Position numbers and translations under genes: made by a program
Assembly (NCBI GenBank): GCA_013100825.1
Contig: CP040001.1
Location: 434,001-498,000, forward strand
Length of the DNA stretch: 64,000 nt
Origin: Candidatus Saccharibacteria bacterium oral taxon 488
GTDB taxonomy: Bacteria; Patescibacteriota; Saccharimonadia; Saccharimonadales; Saccharimonadaceae
Direction of reading: 5' to 3'
In this document: piece after piece, positions 15,932-24,007 of the stretch
How positions within the stretch are numbered: the stretch's first letter is position 1
How the letters are laid out: every line of letters begins with the position of its first letter
Notes under the pieces: model-generated
What the model saw: only the letters and a program-made list of their open reading frames with translations
Told to the model about the DNA's origin: nothing
Database searches by the model: none

Positions 15932-17395
15932 TTACAAGAGGGACGAGCGTCGTTTTTTCGACTTTTTCTTGGTCAGTTCGTCTGGGTCAAAGTCGTCATA
16001 GGTAACCATCAGAGCGCGCGAGTTGAGCTGGCGCAGTGACTCAAGGCCGACCGAGACCACGATGAGCAGCCCGGTACCACCGATCGACAGGCGTGAGCCG
16101 CTAATCGCCGCCAGGTGATACATCAAATATTCAGCGACAAACGGCAAGATGGCAATTATGCCAAGGACGATTGAGCCGAACAAAATCAAGCGATTGACGG
16201 TGCGCATCAGATACTTTTCGGTTTGTTCACCGGGCCGAACACCCTCGATAAAGCCGCCCTGCTTTTGCAGATTCTCAGCAATTTCGTTGGCGTTAAAGAC
16301 GATCCCGGTGTAGAAATAGGTAAAGGCAATAACCAGGAGGAAATACAGCGTCGGGTAAATGAATGCCTCCCAGGTGCTGCCGGTAAAGGAGCCCGGGTTG
16401 GGTGCCTGAAACCACGTGATCAGGGTGTTAGCAGTGTTTTGCAGGTTTGGATTGCCCGAGGCCTTCATGACCTGGCCGATAAATTGCGGCAAGCTGAGGA
16501 AGGCGACGGCAAAGATGACCGGGATGACGCCGGCAGCGATGAGCTTGACCGGCAGGATGCTCTTGATGCCGCCGTAGCTGGAGTTGCCGTGGATACGCTT
16601 GGCGTAATTGATGGTGATGACGCGCTGGGCTTCGTTAATTTTTACCAAGAAGTAGAGAACGATGAGCGAGGCGATAGCCATGATCACCACCAGCCAAAAG
16701 ACAGTTGGATTCACCGGCAAGGTAAACCAGTTAAAGACATTCAGGCCGCCAGTCGAGGTGTTGCCGAGCGACGAAATGAGCGAACCAAGCATCTGCGGGA
16801 TCTGGCTGATGATACCAGCGAAAATCAAGATAGAGATACCATTACCGATACCCTGCTCGGTAATCAATTCACCCAGCCACATGAGTAACACCGAACCGGC
16901 CGTCATTGCTGTCACGCCAACTGTCCACTCGAGCATCGTTGGATCGCTCAGTGTGGTCGTACCACCAGCTAGCACTGTCTGGCGCAAGAGGAATATAAAG
17001 GCGGTTGACTGGACGATAGCCAGTGGGATGGTTAGCCGCCGCGTCCACTGCTGGATCTTGCGCCTGCCTGATTCGCCGTCCTTGTGTAGCTCCTCGAGCT
17101 TTGGAATGGCCTTGGTGAGAAGCTGGGTGATGATACTAGCGGTAATGAATGGACTGAGCCCAACCAGCACGAGTGAAAAGCTCGCCAGCGCGCCACCCGA
17201 AAGCAAGTTCAAGAATCCACCGAGGTCGGTCTGCCCCAGTGCGGCCGCCAGTGCCGTCTTCATCTGTGTCGGATTCGCTAGCGGCACCGGAATATGCGCC
17301 AGCATTCGATACACCACAATAATCCCCACCACAATGGCCAGGCGTTTCTGCATATCTTTATTTTTCAGCGACCGGAAAATTATTCTCCAATTCAT
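15932..17395 (-). CDS. secY: Preprotein translocase subunit SecY
   Basis: The 487-residue protein has ten expected membrane helices. Family segments are RRLTIPLAIVQSTAFIFLL, GNGISILIFAGIISQIP (plug and pore region) and the C-terminal cytosolic loop FNANEIAENLQKQGGFIEG with RPGEQTEKYL. It forms the Sec channel for secreted and membrane proteins. GAGGGG lies eight bases before the ATG. In most bacteria rplO precedes secY directly; here an opposing gene (17534-18238) separates them, and adk and map are absent between secY and infA. Confidence 0.98.
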   Translation of the reverse strand: MNWRIIFRSLKNKDMQKRLAIVVGIIVVYRMLAHIPVPLANPTQMKTALAAALGQTDLGGFLNLLSGGALASFSLVLVGLSPFITASIITQLLTKAIPKLEELHKDGESGRRKIQQWTRRLTIPLAIVQSTAFIFLLRQTVLAGGTTTLSDPTMLEWTVGVTAMTAGSVLLMWLGELITEQGIGNGISILIFAGIISQIPQMLGSLISSLGNTSTGGLNVFNWFTLPVNPTVFWLVVIMAIASLIVLYFLVKINEAQRVITINYAKRIHGNSSYGGIKSILPVKLIAAGVIPVIFAVAFLSLPQFIGQVMKASGNPNLQNTANTLITWFQAPNPGSFTGSTWEAFIYPTLYFLLVIAFTYFYTGIVFNANEIAENLQKQGGFIEGVRPGEQTEKYLMRTVNRLILFGSIVLGIIAILPFVAEYLMYHLAAISGSRLSIGGTGLLIVVSVGLESLRQLNSRALMVTYDDFDPDELTKKKSKKRRSSLL

Positions 17396-17437
17396 GTTTT
17401 AGCCCCTCATAGTCACTAACAATTCTTAACTCTGTCA

Positions 17438-17443
17438 ATTATA
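17438..17443 (-). promoter_or_regulatory. -10 box of secY
   Basis: TATAAT with an expected start near 17431 gives a leader of about 36 bases that contains the secY ribosome-binding site. It lies back to back with the promoter of the opposing OmpA-like gene (TATAAT at 17492-17497). Confidence 0.6.
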
Positions 17444-17533
17444 CATGACCGCGGCCGATATTTCCATACTAAAAACATAAAGCACATGCGCTATAATTGA
17501 AATAATTAACATAACGCAAGATTGAGGTGTCAT

Positions 17534-18238
17534 ATGCAACAGCAGCCCGAAACTCCAGTAACTCCATCGCCAATGCCGCAGCTAAGCCCAGAATTACCGC
17601 CACATTATCCGCCAAAGAAAAGTAAGCTATGGCTATGGATTATGCTGGCGATTGTCGGCGTGTTGGTGATAGTTGGGGTTATCATAACAATTATTATTGT
17701 GTCGAATAACTCCACTTCTTCAGCTGATACAACAACTTCACGTCAGCGAGCGACCAGGCCCGATAAGAATAATGACAATGAGGAGGATAAAGACAATCAG
17801 CAAGGCTCAGCTACAAAGGCCACAAAATGCCTAACGTCTGCGGATTTTCGAAGATCTGGCTATACGCACGTAAAGGATGGCTATTTTGTGTTAGAGGACG
17901 GTAGGTTTAAGTTTCGTAGCATTCTCTTTAAGCCAGATTCAACGCAGTACCAACGTGGAACTTCCAACGTTGAAATGGCTAAGCTAGGGGTGCTTTACAA
18001 ATTTAATACTGACAAGCAATTTTCGATTGAGCTGGTCCCTAATGAGACGGGTGAGGGCTCAAAGCTGGCTTTGGAGCGTGCCAATAAGATTAAGCACGAT
18101 TTGGTATCTAATGGAATTCCAGAGCGTAAGATTACTGTTTCTGAGCTAACGGTCGCCGATCATGACAATAGTGACGATACGGCCAACAGGCGTGTAACGA
18201 TTTATTTCGTTGCACCGCAGAAATGTAGCGAAAAGTAG
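17534..18238 (+). CDS. Single-pass membrane protein with OmpA-like peptidoglycan-binding domain
   Basis: The 234-residue product starts with a proline-rich cytosolic part (residues 1-32), then one hydrophobic helix (about 35-60), a Ser/Thr and Asp/Asn-rich linker to about residue 98, and a C-terminal domain. The latter resembles the OmpA C-terminal domain: SILFKPDS, then SKLALERANKIKHDLVSNGI, then DTANRRVTIYF, with the NRRV signature. Such domains bind peptidoglycan; the aspartate of classical OmpA appears to be asparagine. The start follows GAGGTG. It is transcribed against the ribosomal operon and shares a terminator with rplO. Confidence 0.72.
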   Translation: MQQQPETPVTPSPMPQLSPELPPHYPPKKSKLWLWIMLAIVGVLVIVGVIITIIIVSNNSTSSADTTTSRQRATRPDKNNDNEEDKDNQQGSATKATKCLTSADFRRSGYTHVKDGYFVLEDGRFKFRSILFKPDSTQYQRGTSNVEMAKLGVLYKFNTDKQFSIELVPNETGEGSKLALERANKIKHDLVSNGIPERKITVSELTVADHDNSDDTANRRVTIYFVAPQKCSEK

Positions 18239-18258
18239 TCCGACTCACCAAGATAAAG

Positions 18259-18290
18259 GAAAATCCCCTTCTCTTACAAAGGGGATTTTC
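18259..18290. terminator. Bidirectional terminator between OmpA-like gene and rplO
   Basis: A perfect 12-bp stem (GAAAATCCCCTT with AAGGGGATTTTC, loop of eight) lies between two convergent stop codons. The A/T ends of the stem can provide a U-rich end in either direction. Confidence 0.85.
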
Positions 18291-18306
18291 TAGTCGCTAA
18301 AGGAAA

Positions 18307-18780
18307 TTATTTTTCCTTGGCTTCTTTCATGCTTTGGCGCAAAGGTGTAGCGACTTTCTCAAATGAGCCGCCAGCTTTTTCAATCGCTGTAACAACCGAA
18401 GCGGAAGCAGCTTGTACTTTCAAGTCAACCTTAGCTTTCAATTCACCGCGAGCGATCACCTTGACCGTATGGAACGGCGTGGCGATGTAGCCTTCGGTAA
18501 ACAACAGCGCGTTGTCAACAGTTTTGCCGTCAAAGGTGTTCAAGTGGTCGAGATAGACTACCTGAGCTGGTGTGCGCAGACTCTTGAAACCGCGAGCCTT
18601 TGGTACGGCCTGAGCCAGTGGGCGCTGACCACCCTGGAACATGGCGCGAAGCTTTTTACCAGTGCGGGCGTTCTGACCTTTGGTACCACGACCAGCGGTT
18701 TTACCTTGACCAGCAGCGATACCGCGACCAACGCGCTTTTTATTCTTGTTTGCTGAGACTTGGAGATCGTTGTATTTCAT
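18307..18780 (-). CDS. rplO: Large subunit ribosomal protein uL15
   Basis: The 157-residue protein has the glycine-rich N-terminus (KKRVGRGIAAGQGKTAGRG, GQNAR) and the FQGGQRPLAQAVPKARGF segment. It ends the rplF-rplO block. Its ATG overlaps the rpsE stop by one base (TAATG). The gene for uL30, which normally lies between rpsE and rplO, is absent, as known for CPR bacteria. Confidence 0.97.
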   Translation of the reverse strand: MKYNDLQVSANKNKKRVGRGIAAGQGKTAGRGTKGQNARTGKKLRAMFQGGQRPLAQAVPKARGFKSLRTPAQVVYLDHLNTFDGKTVDNALLFTEGYIATPFHTVKVIARGELKAKVDLKVQAASASVVTAIEKAGGSFEKVATPLRQSMKEAKEK

Positions 18781-19370
18781 TACTTAGCCTCCTTTTTAGC
18801 AGTCTTTTTGACTGGCTGAGCATTGAGCCATTCTTCGCGTGGAACCAATGATTTTAATGCTTCAATAGTTGCATAGGCGATGTTCACCTTGTTGGTTGAA
18901 CCAAGCGACTTGGTCAATAGGTTGCGAACACCAGTTACACCGATGATTTGTCGGACAACACCACCAGCGATGATACCAGTACCAGGAGCAGCCGGCTTGA
19001 TTAGCACTCGGGCGCCTGAGAACTTAACTTCGCTGTCGTGTGGAATGGTTTCGCCGCTCAGTGGCAAAGTGATCAAGTGCTTCTTGGCAACTGAGGTTGC
19101 CTTGGCAACAGCAGCTTGCACGTCGGCACCTTTGGCCACACCGACACCAACCTTATCCTTGCGGTTACCGACAACCACCAACGCCTTAAAGCGGAAACGG
19201 CGGCCACCTTTCACCACGCGGCTGACGCGGTCAATGTTGATGACCAATTCTTCAAACTCTTTTGGTGCGTCATCGCGCACATTTCGCCGGTCATCGCGGC
19301 GACCACCACGCGGACTGCGAGGCCGGCGGCCTTCTGCGCGTGGGGTAGTATTTGCAGCTTGTTCTGCCAT
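18780..19370 (-). CDS. rpsE: Small subunit ribosomal protein uS5
   Basis: The 196-residue protein has the double-stranded RNA-binding-like S5 domain (VINIDRVSRVVKGGRRFRF) and the C-terminal segment GIIAGGVVRQIIGVTGVRN. The first 45 residues are an Arg/Gly-rich extension. The ATG at 19370 was chosen because it follows the rplR stop at 19372; the longer frame runs into rplR. Confidence 0.97.
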   Translation of the reverse strand: MAEQAANTTPRAEGRRPRSPRGGRRDDRRNVRDDAPKEFEELVINIDRVSRVVKGGRRFRFKALVVVGNRKDKVGVGVAKGADVQAAVAKATSVAKKHLITLPLSGETIPHDSEVKFSGARVLIKPAAPGTGIIAGGVVRQIIGVTGVRNLLTKSLGSTNKVNIAYATIEALKSLVPREEWLNAQPVKKTAKKEAK

Positions 19371-19371
19371 A

Positions 19372-19722
19372 CTAGAACTCCAATCCTTCTTGGCGCGCAG
19401 CATCAGCCAATGCTTTCAAGCGACCAGCGTACTGGCGGCCATTGCGGTCAAAGACTACTGCGCTAATGTTACTCTTCTTTGCTTTCTTGGCAATTTCAGT
19501 ACCGATGGCAGCACATTTTTCGCTCATCGTACCTTTTGCTTTGGTGCCAACGGTGGTTGCGGCAGCCAATGTCTTGCCTGCGACGTCGTCGATCAGCTGA
19601 ACACTAACGTGCATATTGCTGATGGTGACCGTCAGGCGTGGGCGCTCTGCAGTGCCTGAAACTTTCGCGCGAACGCGGTTTTTGCGAAGAGCTTGGTTGA
19701 GTAATTTCTTGTTCTCAGTCAT
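19372..19722 (-). CDS. rplR: Large subunit ribosomal protein uL18
   Basis: The 116-residue protein has the segment RPRLTVTISNMHVSVQLIDD and the ending VVFDRNGRQYAGRLKALADAARQEGLEF typical of 5S rRNA-binding L18 (quoted in part: VVFDRNGRQYAGRLK). It lies between rplF and rpsE with one- or two-base gaps. Confidence 0.97.
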   Translation of the reverse strand: MTENKKLLNQALRKNRVRAKVSGTAERPRLTVTISNMHVSVQLIDDVAGKTLAAATTVGTKAKGTMSEKCAAIGTEIAKKAKKSNISAVVFDRNGRQYAGRLKALADAARQEGLEF

Positions 19723-19724
19723 GA

Positions 19725-20264
19725 TTACTTACCTGTCTTTCCTGCTTTGCGCAAAATTTGCTCGTCGGCGTACTTGATACCCTTGCCCTTGTATGGCTCA
19801 GGCTTCTTCAGCGCGCGGATTTCCGCAGCGACTTGGCCGACTTGCTGTTTATTGATACCGCTGACGATGATAGTCATCTTTTCATTGGTAACGGTTATGC
19901 CTTCTGGGGCTTTGTATTTGACTGGGTGTGAAAATCCGAGCGCCATTTCCAGCTCGTTGTTGCTGGAACTCACGCGGAAACCGACACCATTGACCTCGAG
20001 GCGCTTTTCGTAACCTTTAGTCACGCCGATTACCATGTTGTTGATTAGCGCGCGCATCAGACCGTGCTGGGCGCGAGCAGTTTTGGACTCATCCTTCGGA
20101 TGAACCGTGACTTGTCCGTCTTCGACTTTCACCTCAACCGCTGGCGTGATGAATTGTGTCAATTCACCTTTCGGGCCCTTTACGACCACGTCACCAGAGT
20201 CAACCGTGATTGTCACACCGGCCGGAATAACCACCGGCAGTTTTCCGATTCGACTCAGACTCAT
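19725..20264 (-). CDS. rplF: Large subunit ribosomal protein uL6
   Basis: The 179-residue protein begins MSLSRIGKLPVVIPAGVTI and ends with the conserved KKPEPYKGKGIKY segment. It lies near the sarcin-ricin loop in the ribosome. It is the first gene of its block, with AAGGTGAG before the ATG and its own promoter at 20301-20330. In the standard order rpsH would precede it; here that gene is about 3 kb away. Confidence 0.97.
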   Translation of the reverse strand: MSLSRIGKLPVVIPAGVTITVDSGDVVVKGPKGELTQFITPAVEVKVEDGQVTVHPKDESKTARAQHGLMRALINNMVIGVTKGYEKRLEVNGVGFRVSSSNNELEMALGFSHPVKYKAPEGITVTNEKMTIIVSGINKQQVGQVAAEIRALKKPEPYKGKGIKYADEQILRKAGKTGK

Positions 20265-20300
20265 TACTCACCTTTCGTGTGATTTGATATTAACTCTGGT

Positions 20301-20330
20301 ATTTTAGCATAGATTAGGGGTGAAATGCAA
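20301..20330 (-). promoter_or_regulatory. Promoter of the rplF-rplR-rpsE-rplO block
   Basis: TTGCAT (20325-20330), an 18-base spacer and TAAAAT (20301-20306) predict a start near 20294 and a leader of about 30 bases. It lies in the gap after the inserted genes. Confidence 0.6.
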
Positions 20331-20364
20331 GGTATAAGCACGATTCAACTCTCGGGGACTTTGC

Positions 20365-21330
20365 CTACTTTTGAGGATCAGTCCCAGCGGCGTTTTTCAA
20401 GAGGTCGAACATACGGATGGCCTTAGTGCTGAGTCTCGAGACGGTTTCAATTTTTCCTCCGGCACCCATCAGTTCATCGCGCCATATTTGCTGACGCTCT
20501 TTCATATCTGCCTCTAGCCCGTAAAAGCTTTCCAATACCTTTTCTTCCAAACCGCCAATTTCCTGGATAGATATTGTATCAGTTGTAATCTGGATACCCG
20601 CTTCATTCAGCTGATCGGAGAGTTCCTCGTTCACAGATTCTGTTAGACCCGATAATACACGTGCAGCCCTCCTAAGTCCGTCAATTGTTTTGGCGGTAGC
20701 GGGCTGTGCGTCATTGTAGCCGACAATTCCATGCTCGTAGCTGCGCCCCATTCCCTTACATTTGAACTGACTGAGAGGCATTCCCTCCAGATAGGTGCCG
20801 AAGGTTAAATCATATGTAGCGCTATCTCTATCGTGACTCACATCTGCTGACGAACCTGCTACTAGATTAAATTCGCGCACCTCCTTGAGTTCTTCTTTGA
20901 GAAGCCTGTATAGGTCATATTGCTTAGCATCTAAGCCTTTGAATACAAGATCATGCTGACCATCTGCACAATAATGGGCGAAGGTATTCTGAAGTGATAG
21001 CATATGCTCCGTCGGATCACCATTGATCACATCCAGCTCACGATAAGCTTCGCCTATGGTTGAAAAATCCTCCGAAAGGCCGTATGGTCGAATTTTCTTG
21101 GAGTCAAATACCGTTTGCCATAATTCAGTCCGTTTCTGGAAAAGATCATCATAATAGCCATGGATGGCATTCATTTGATCTGGCGTCAGCATCTTGATGT
21201 TTAATCCTGGACCCAATGTATTCACGATAGCAGCGGCACTGAGACGATTTGTCGTATCAGTATGATCAATTGGTCTTTGATTTATCTCAAGACGGCTGCC
21301 TTTGTTGTTTGGTTGTGCTAACTCGTGCAT
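20365..21330 (-). CDS. Unknown soluble protein inserted in the ribosomal gene cluster
   Basis: The 321-residue protein has no signal peptide or membrane helix and is mostly charged and helical. I recognise no family. Segments such as LLKEELKEVREFNLV and GLTESVNEELSDQLNEAG suggest helices. The mRNA has a leader of about 70 bases: TATAAT lies near 21388-21393 and GGGAG precedes the ATG. It is the last of four same-strand genes that separate rpsH from rplF. Confidence 0.65.
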   Translation of the reverse strand: MHELAQPNNKGSRLEINQRPIDHTDTTNRLSAAAIVNTLGPGLNIKMLTPDQMNAIHGYYDDLFQKRTELWQTVFDSKKIRPYGLSEDFSTIGEAYRELDVINGDPTEHMLSLQNTFAHYCADGQHDLVFKGLDAKQYDLYRLLKEELKEVREFNLVAGSSADVSHDRDSATYDLTFGTYLEGMPLSQFKCKGMGRSYEHGIVGYNDAQPATAKTIDGLRRAARVLSGLTESVNEELSDQLNEAGIQITTDTISIQEIGGLEEKVLESFYGLEADMKERQQIWRDELMGAGGKIETVSRLSTKAIRMFDLLKNAAGTDPQK

Positions 21331-21426
21331 ATTTTACGCTCCCAAAGAGTAAAACTCCTCTTTTAATACAAATCATATAGTTTCTAAATTATACTATAGT
21401 TGTGCCGTATGTCAACATATACAACG

Positions 21427-22032
21427 CTACTTCTCTTTCACCTCGCACCAGCCGTTGTTACCATTAGGATAGCAGGTGATATCAAGATCCTTACCGGTAA
21501 ATTTTGTAAAGCCAGAATAGCTTACTGTACCCCAATCCTTCTTCGTTCCAGCACAACCAACGGAAACTTTTATTTTTTCGCCGATCACACCCACCATGTC
21601 TTTAGTGTCAACGACCGACTGGTCGCTAGTTGGATTAGTCTCCACCCAGTCCGATTTTATTTTCCCGTTTGTTCTCTCTACCCACGCACCGACAAACTTC
21701 TCGCCGTTGGCACAGGTAATTTGCCCGCCGACGGTGATGATGTCTCCCTCTTTAGGCGTAGTCTTTGTCGGACGCGAGGTTGGTTCTGACGGGGACGGCG
21801 TCACAGTTTCGGTGACGCGTACGGTTTGTGTTGCTCGTGGCGTCTCGGTCGTTTGCGGATGCCTGTTCGTCGTGGTCACGGTAACAGTCGCTGGGGCTGG
21901 CTTGGCGTCCAATCCCGACAGGCCACAGCCAGAGGCAAACAGTGCCACTACGCCCATAAGGCTAGCTAGCGGTCGGCGTAAAACGTTACCAATTTTTCCG
22001 CTGATAGTGGATTCTGGGGATTCATGAGTCAT
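21427..22032 (-). CDS. Putative secreted lipoprotein with Thr/Pro-rich stalk
   Basis: The 201-residue protein has a basic N-terminus of about 22 residues, then a hydrophobic stretch ending in the lipobox-like LFASGC (Cys at about residue 36). A Thr/Pro/Arg-rich linker follows (about 45-90), then a small domain with four cysteines (TCANGE, VGCAGT, TCYPNG, WCEV) that could form two disulfides. The form suggests a surface-anchored protein with an extracellular domain. The start overlaps the previous gene by 11 bases and has AAAGGAAT upstream. Function unknown. Confidence 0.65.
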   Translation of the reverse strand: MTHESPESTISGKIGNVLRRPLASLMGVVALFASGCGLSGLDAKPAPATVTVTTTNRHPQTTETPRATQTVRVTETVTPSPSEPTSRPTKTTPKEGDIITVGGQITCANGEKFVGAWVERTNGKIKSDWVETNPTSDQSVVDTKDMVGVIGEKIKVSVGCAGTKKDWGTVSYSGFTKFTGKDLDITCYPNGNNGWCEVKEK

Positions 22033-22519
22033 GGTTATTCCTTTCTTGTGGTTGATTATCTGGATCGTCCGATATTATTACGCTATAAACATGCTCTGCA
22101 AGACCGGCCGCAGCAACCTCAACAAGTGTATCTCCACTATATTCGTGACCCTGTTTATATATATTACGAATTTCCTGCTCTAACCTTTTTCCGACCCTAC
22201 GCCCTAGCCTCTTCTGACCGGTATTCCTGGTCTGCTGAAGCTTCAACTGCCCTACTTTTTGTTTTTGTACTAGCCCAGCACGTTTTGCATTTAGTCTATC
22301 TATCGTCTGATCAATGCCGTCCATCTCATGAGTAGACTCTAGTCCACGGCGTATTGTTTTTAGTCTAGCAATACTATCGTCAATCTCACGCATCTCACGG
22401 GCAATATCATCTATCTCCCGCCGTATTGTCCTCTCCCTATTCACCTCGTCAAGTAATACATTAATTGATGATGAACTACTAGGAGTGTATTCCCCTGTGT
22501 CGCATACCTTCTCTGTCAT
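22022..22519 (-). CDS. Coiled-coil protein of unknown function
   Basis: The 165-residue product from the ATG at 22519 has a serine-rich N-terminus. A long heptad-like coiled coil follows (about residues 20-110, many Glu/Arg/Ile/Leu such as EIDDIAREMREIDDSIARL), then a short C-terminal part. TATAAT (22529-22534) lies nine bases before this ATG and inside the longer frame to 22561, which argues for the shorter start. It is cotranscribed and overlapping with the lipoprotein gene. No family recognised. Confidence 0.6.
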   Translation of the reverse strand: MTEKVCDTGEYTPSSSSSINVLLDEVNRERTIRREIDDIAREMREIDDSIARLKTIRRGLESTHEMDGIDQTIDRLNAKRAGLVQKQKVGQLKLQQTRNTGQKRLGRRVGKRLEQEIRNIYKQGHEYSGDTLVEVAAAGLAEHVYSVIISDDPDNQPQERNNHDS

Positions 22520-22711
22520 TACTTTGGCATTATACCATAAAAGTACTTTGCTAGCAAGCAAAACACTCTCCTAAGGCAATGGATCTCAACGAGACAATGA
22601 CCAACATTGATGCCGGCCGCATTACTCACCTGTATACTCTCGGTTGCCCTGCTGTCTACGTTGCTGAGATCGTAACTCGTCCGCATAAAACAGCGGCGAG
22701 TATAACATACA

Positions 22712-23230
22712 CTACTCCTGCTCGCGCTTTGCTAATTGCACCTGTGTCCCAGCCAGCATATCCCCGAGGTGTCGCCGGTCGCGGCGTATGGTACCCATCA
22801 AGAACATAATGACCAACAGAATACAGGAGATAAGTGACAATACGATACTCATTGTGTCGAACTCAGTGTACACTCCGTGAATGACAGCCATATGGCCAAT
22901 TTGCCAAGGGAGAAATTTGATACCATTACGAACGAAGCTGCGGCTAACGCTTTTATGTACAAAATAAATCTCTAGCCCGGCGGTGCGCTTGCCGATGCTA
23001 CCGCTCTTGAAGTCAAGATGGGTAAATAGTGCGACGACAACCAAAACTGACGCAAACGTAGCGATGAGTTGACTGTGCAACTCAGAAAAGGTCGGGATAC
23101 CACCAAGCGTCATAAAGTAACAGGCCATTGACACGGCAAAAAGACAGAGCAGATAAGCGCTGATGACTAGCCAATCAATACATAGTTCTTTAATACGAGT
23201 GGCAAATGGGATGGGGTTATCGTCGCGCAT
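22712..23230 (-). CDS. RDD family membrane protein
   Basis: The 172-residue protein has the RDD pattern: an early helix with Arg and Asp (ATRIKELCIDWLVISAYLL), the loop GSIGKRTAGLEI, and a final RRHLGDMLAGTQVQ. Three to four membrane helices are predicted. The family is often found in transport or envelope proteins; no substrate is known. The promoter TTGCAT, 17 bases, TATAAT lies six bases before the ATG, so the mRNA is leaderless. It is the first gene of the insertion. Confidence 0.82.
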   Translation of the reverse strand: MRDDNPIPFATRIKELCIDWLVISAYLLCLFAVSMACYFMTLGGIPTFSELHSQLIATFASVLVVVALFTHLDFKSGSIGKRTAGLEIYFVHKSVSRSFVRNGIKFLPWQIGHMAVIHGVYTEFDTMSIVLSLISCILLVIMFLMGTIRRDRRHLGDMLAGTQVQLAKREQE

Positions 23231-23236
23231 AGCTGT

Positions 23237-23265
23237 ATTATAACGGAAGTAATTTGAGCATGCAA
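23237..23265 (-). promoter_or_regulatory. Leaderless promoter of the RDD gene
   Basis: TTGCAT (23260-23265), a 17-base spacer and TATAAT (23237-23242) place the start at the ATG. The -35 box directly adjoins the U-run of the upstream ribosomal terminator. Confidence 0.7.
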
Positions 23266-23293
23266 AAGCGCCCAGGACTTCCCCGAGCGCTTT
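23265..23293 (-). terminator. Terminator of the rplC-rpsH block
   Basis: A stem of AAAGCGC with GCGCTTT is extended inside by five more pairs (two of them G-T). It is followed by TTTT on the minus strand. It lies 22 bases after the rpsH stop and marks the end of the long ribosomal transcription unit. Confidence 0.8.
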
Positions 23294-23315
23294 CCTTCCA
23301 GCTAGCAGTGTTAGA

Positions 23316-23717
23316 TTAATACACCTTCAACAACAACTCACCACCAAGCTTAGCCTTGGCTGCTTCAGCGCCAGTCATGACACCTTTTGAGGTTGAGATG
23401 AGTACCAAACCGCGGCCGCTTTTCACCTTTGGAATCTCGCTAGCGCCGACGTAGACACGACGGCCTGGCTTTGATACGCGGGTGATCTCGTTGATGGTGC
23501 TGTTGGTACCTGCTTCGTTGATGGTCACGACCAGCACACCGCGAGGCTTGGCGTCCTCTAGTTTAACATCTGCAAGGTAGCCGTTTTTGACTAATTGCTC
23601 AGCGATGACTTTTTTCATCTTGCTGGACGGAACACGAACTTCCGTCTTGCCAACCAGTTTCGCATTGCGAATGCGCGTCAGAAGGTCGGCGATTGGGTCT
23701 GTAGTTTGCATAGACAT
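23316..23717 (-). CDS. rpsH: Small subunit ribosomal protein uS8
   Basis: The 133-residue protein begins MSMQTTDPIADLLTRIRNA and ends GEILLKVY-like with the segment ISTSKGVMTGAEAAKAKLGG. GGAGATTC precedes the ATG at 23717. It binds helix 21 of 16S rRNA and in E. coli regulates the spc operon. It is the last gene of the rplC-rpsH block. Confidence 0.97.
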   Translation of the reverse strand: MSMQTTDPIADLLTRIRNAKLVGKTEVRVPSSKMKKVIAEQLVKNGYLADVKLEDAKPRGVLVVTINEAGTNSTINEITRVSKPGRRVYVGASEIPKVKSGRGLVLISTSKGVMTGAEAAKAKLGGELLLKVY

Positions 23718-23737
23718 TGTCGAATCTCCTTTCCTTC

Positions 23738-24007
23738 TTACCAACTACTCTTTGTTATGCCTGGGATTTCGCCCTTGGCTGCTTTTTCGCGGAAATTGAT
23801 GCGGCTCAGGCCAAACTGGCGCATGTAGCCGCGTGGACGGCCGGAAATGCTGTCGCGGTTCTTGTGCCGAGTCGGGCTCGAGTTGCGAGGCAATTTCTGC
23901 AAACCGTCGAGGTCGCCAAGTTCTTTGAGCTCAGCGCGCTTCGCAGCGTATTTTGCAATCATCTTCAGACGCTTTTTGTCGCGAGCGACCATTGATTTCT
24001 TAGCCAT
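23738..24007 (-). CDS. rpsN: Small subunit ribosomal protein uS14, zinc-free form
   Basis: The 89-residue protein is the longer cysteine-free type: [16 protein letters not shown] at the start, then [14 protein letters not shown] and [19 protein letters not shown]. The short zinc type would have two C-x2-C pairs. Its ATG overlaps the stop of the small acidic gene upstream by one base, and its ribosome-binding site GGAGG lies within the end of that gene. Confidence 0.97.
   Translation of the reverse strand: MAKKSMVARDKKRLKMIAKYAAKRAELKELGDLDGLQKLPRNSSPTRHKNRDSISGRPRGYMRQFGLSRINFREKAAKGEIPGITKSSW

Noticed and set aside
16223..16888. Open frame of 221 residues antisense to secY
   Set aside because: It reflects the reverse complement of a GC-rich membrane-protein gene, with low-complexity Asp/Glu/Arg composition.
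22579..22809. Open frame of 76 residues on the plus strand
   Set aside because: About half of it is antisense to the RDD gene, it has no Shine-Dalgarno box or promoter, and the product shows no pattern of a real protein.
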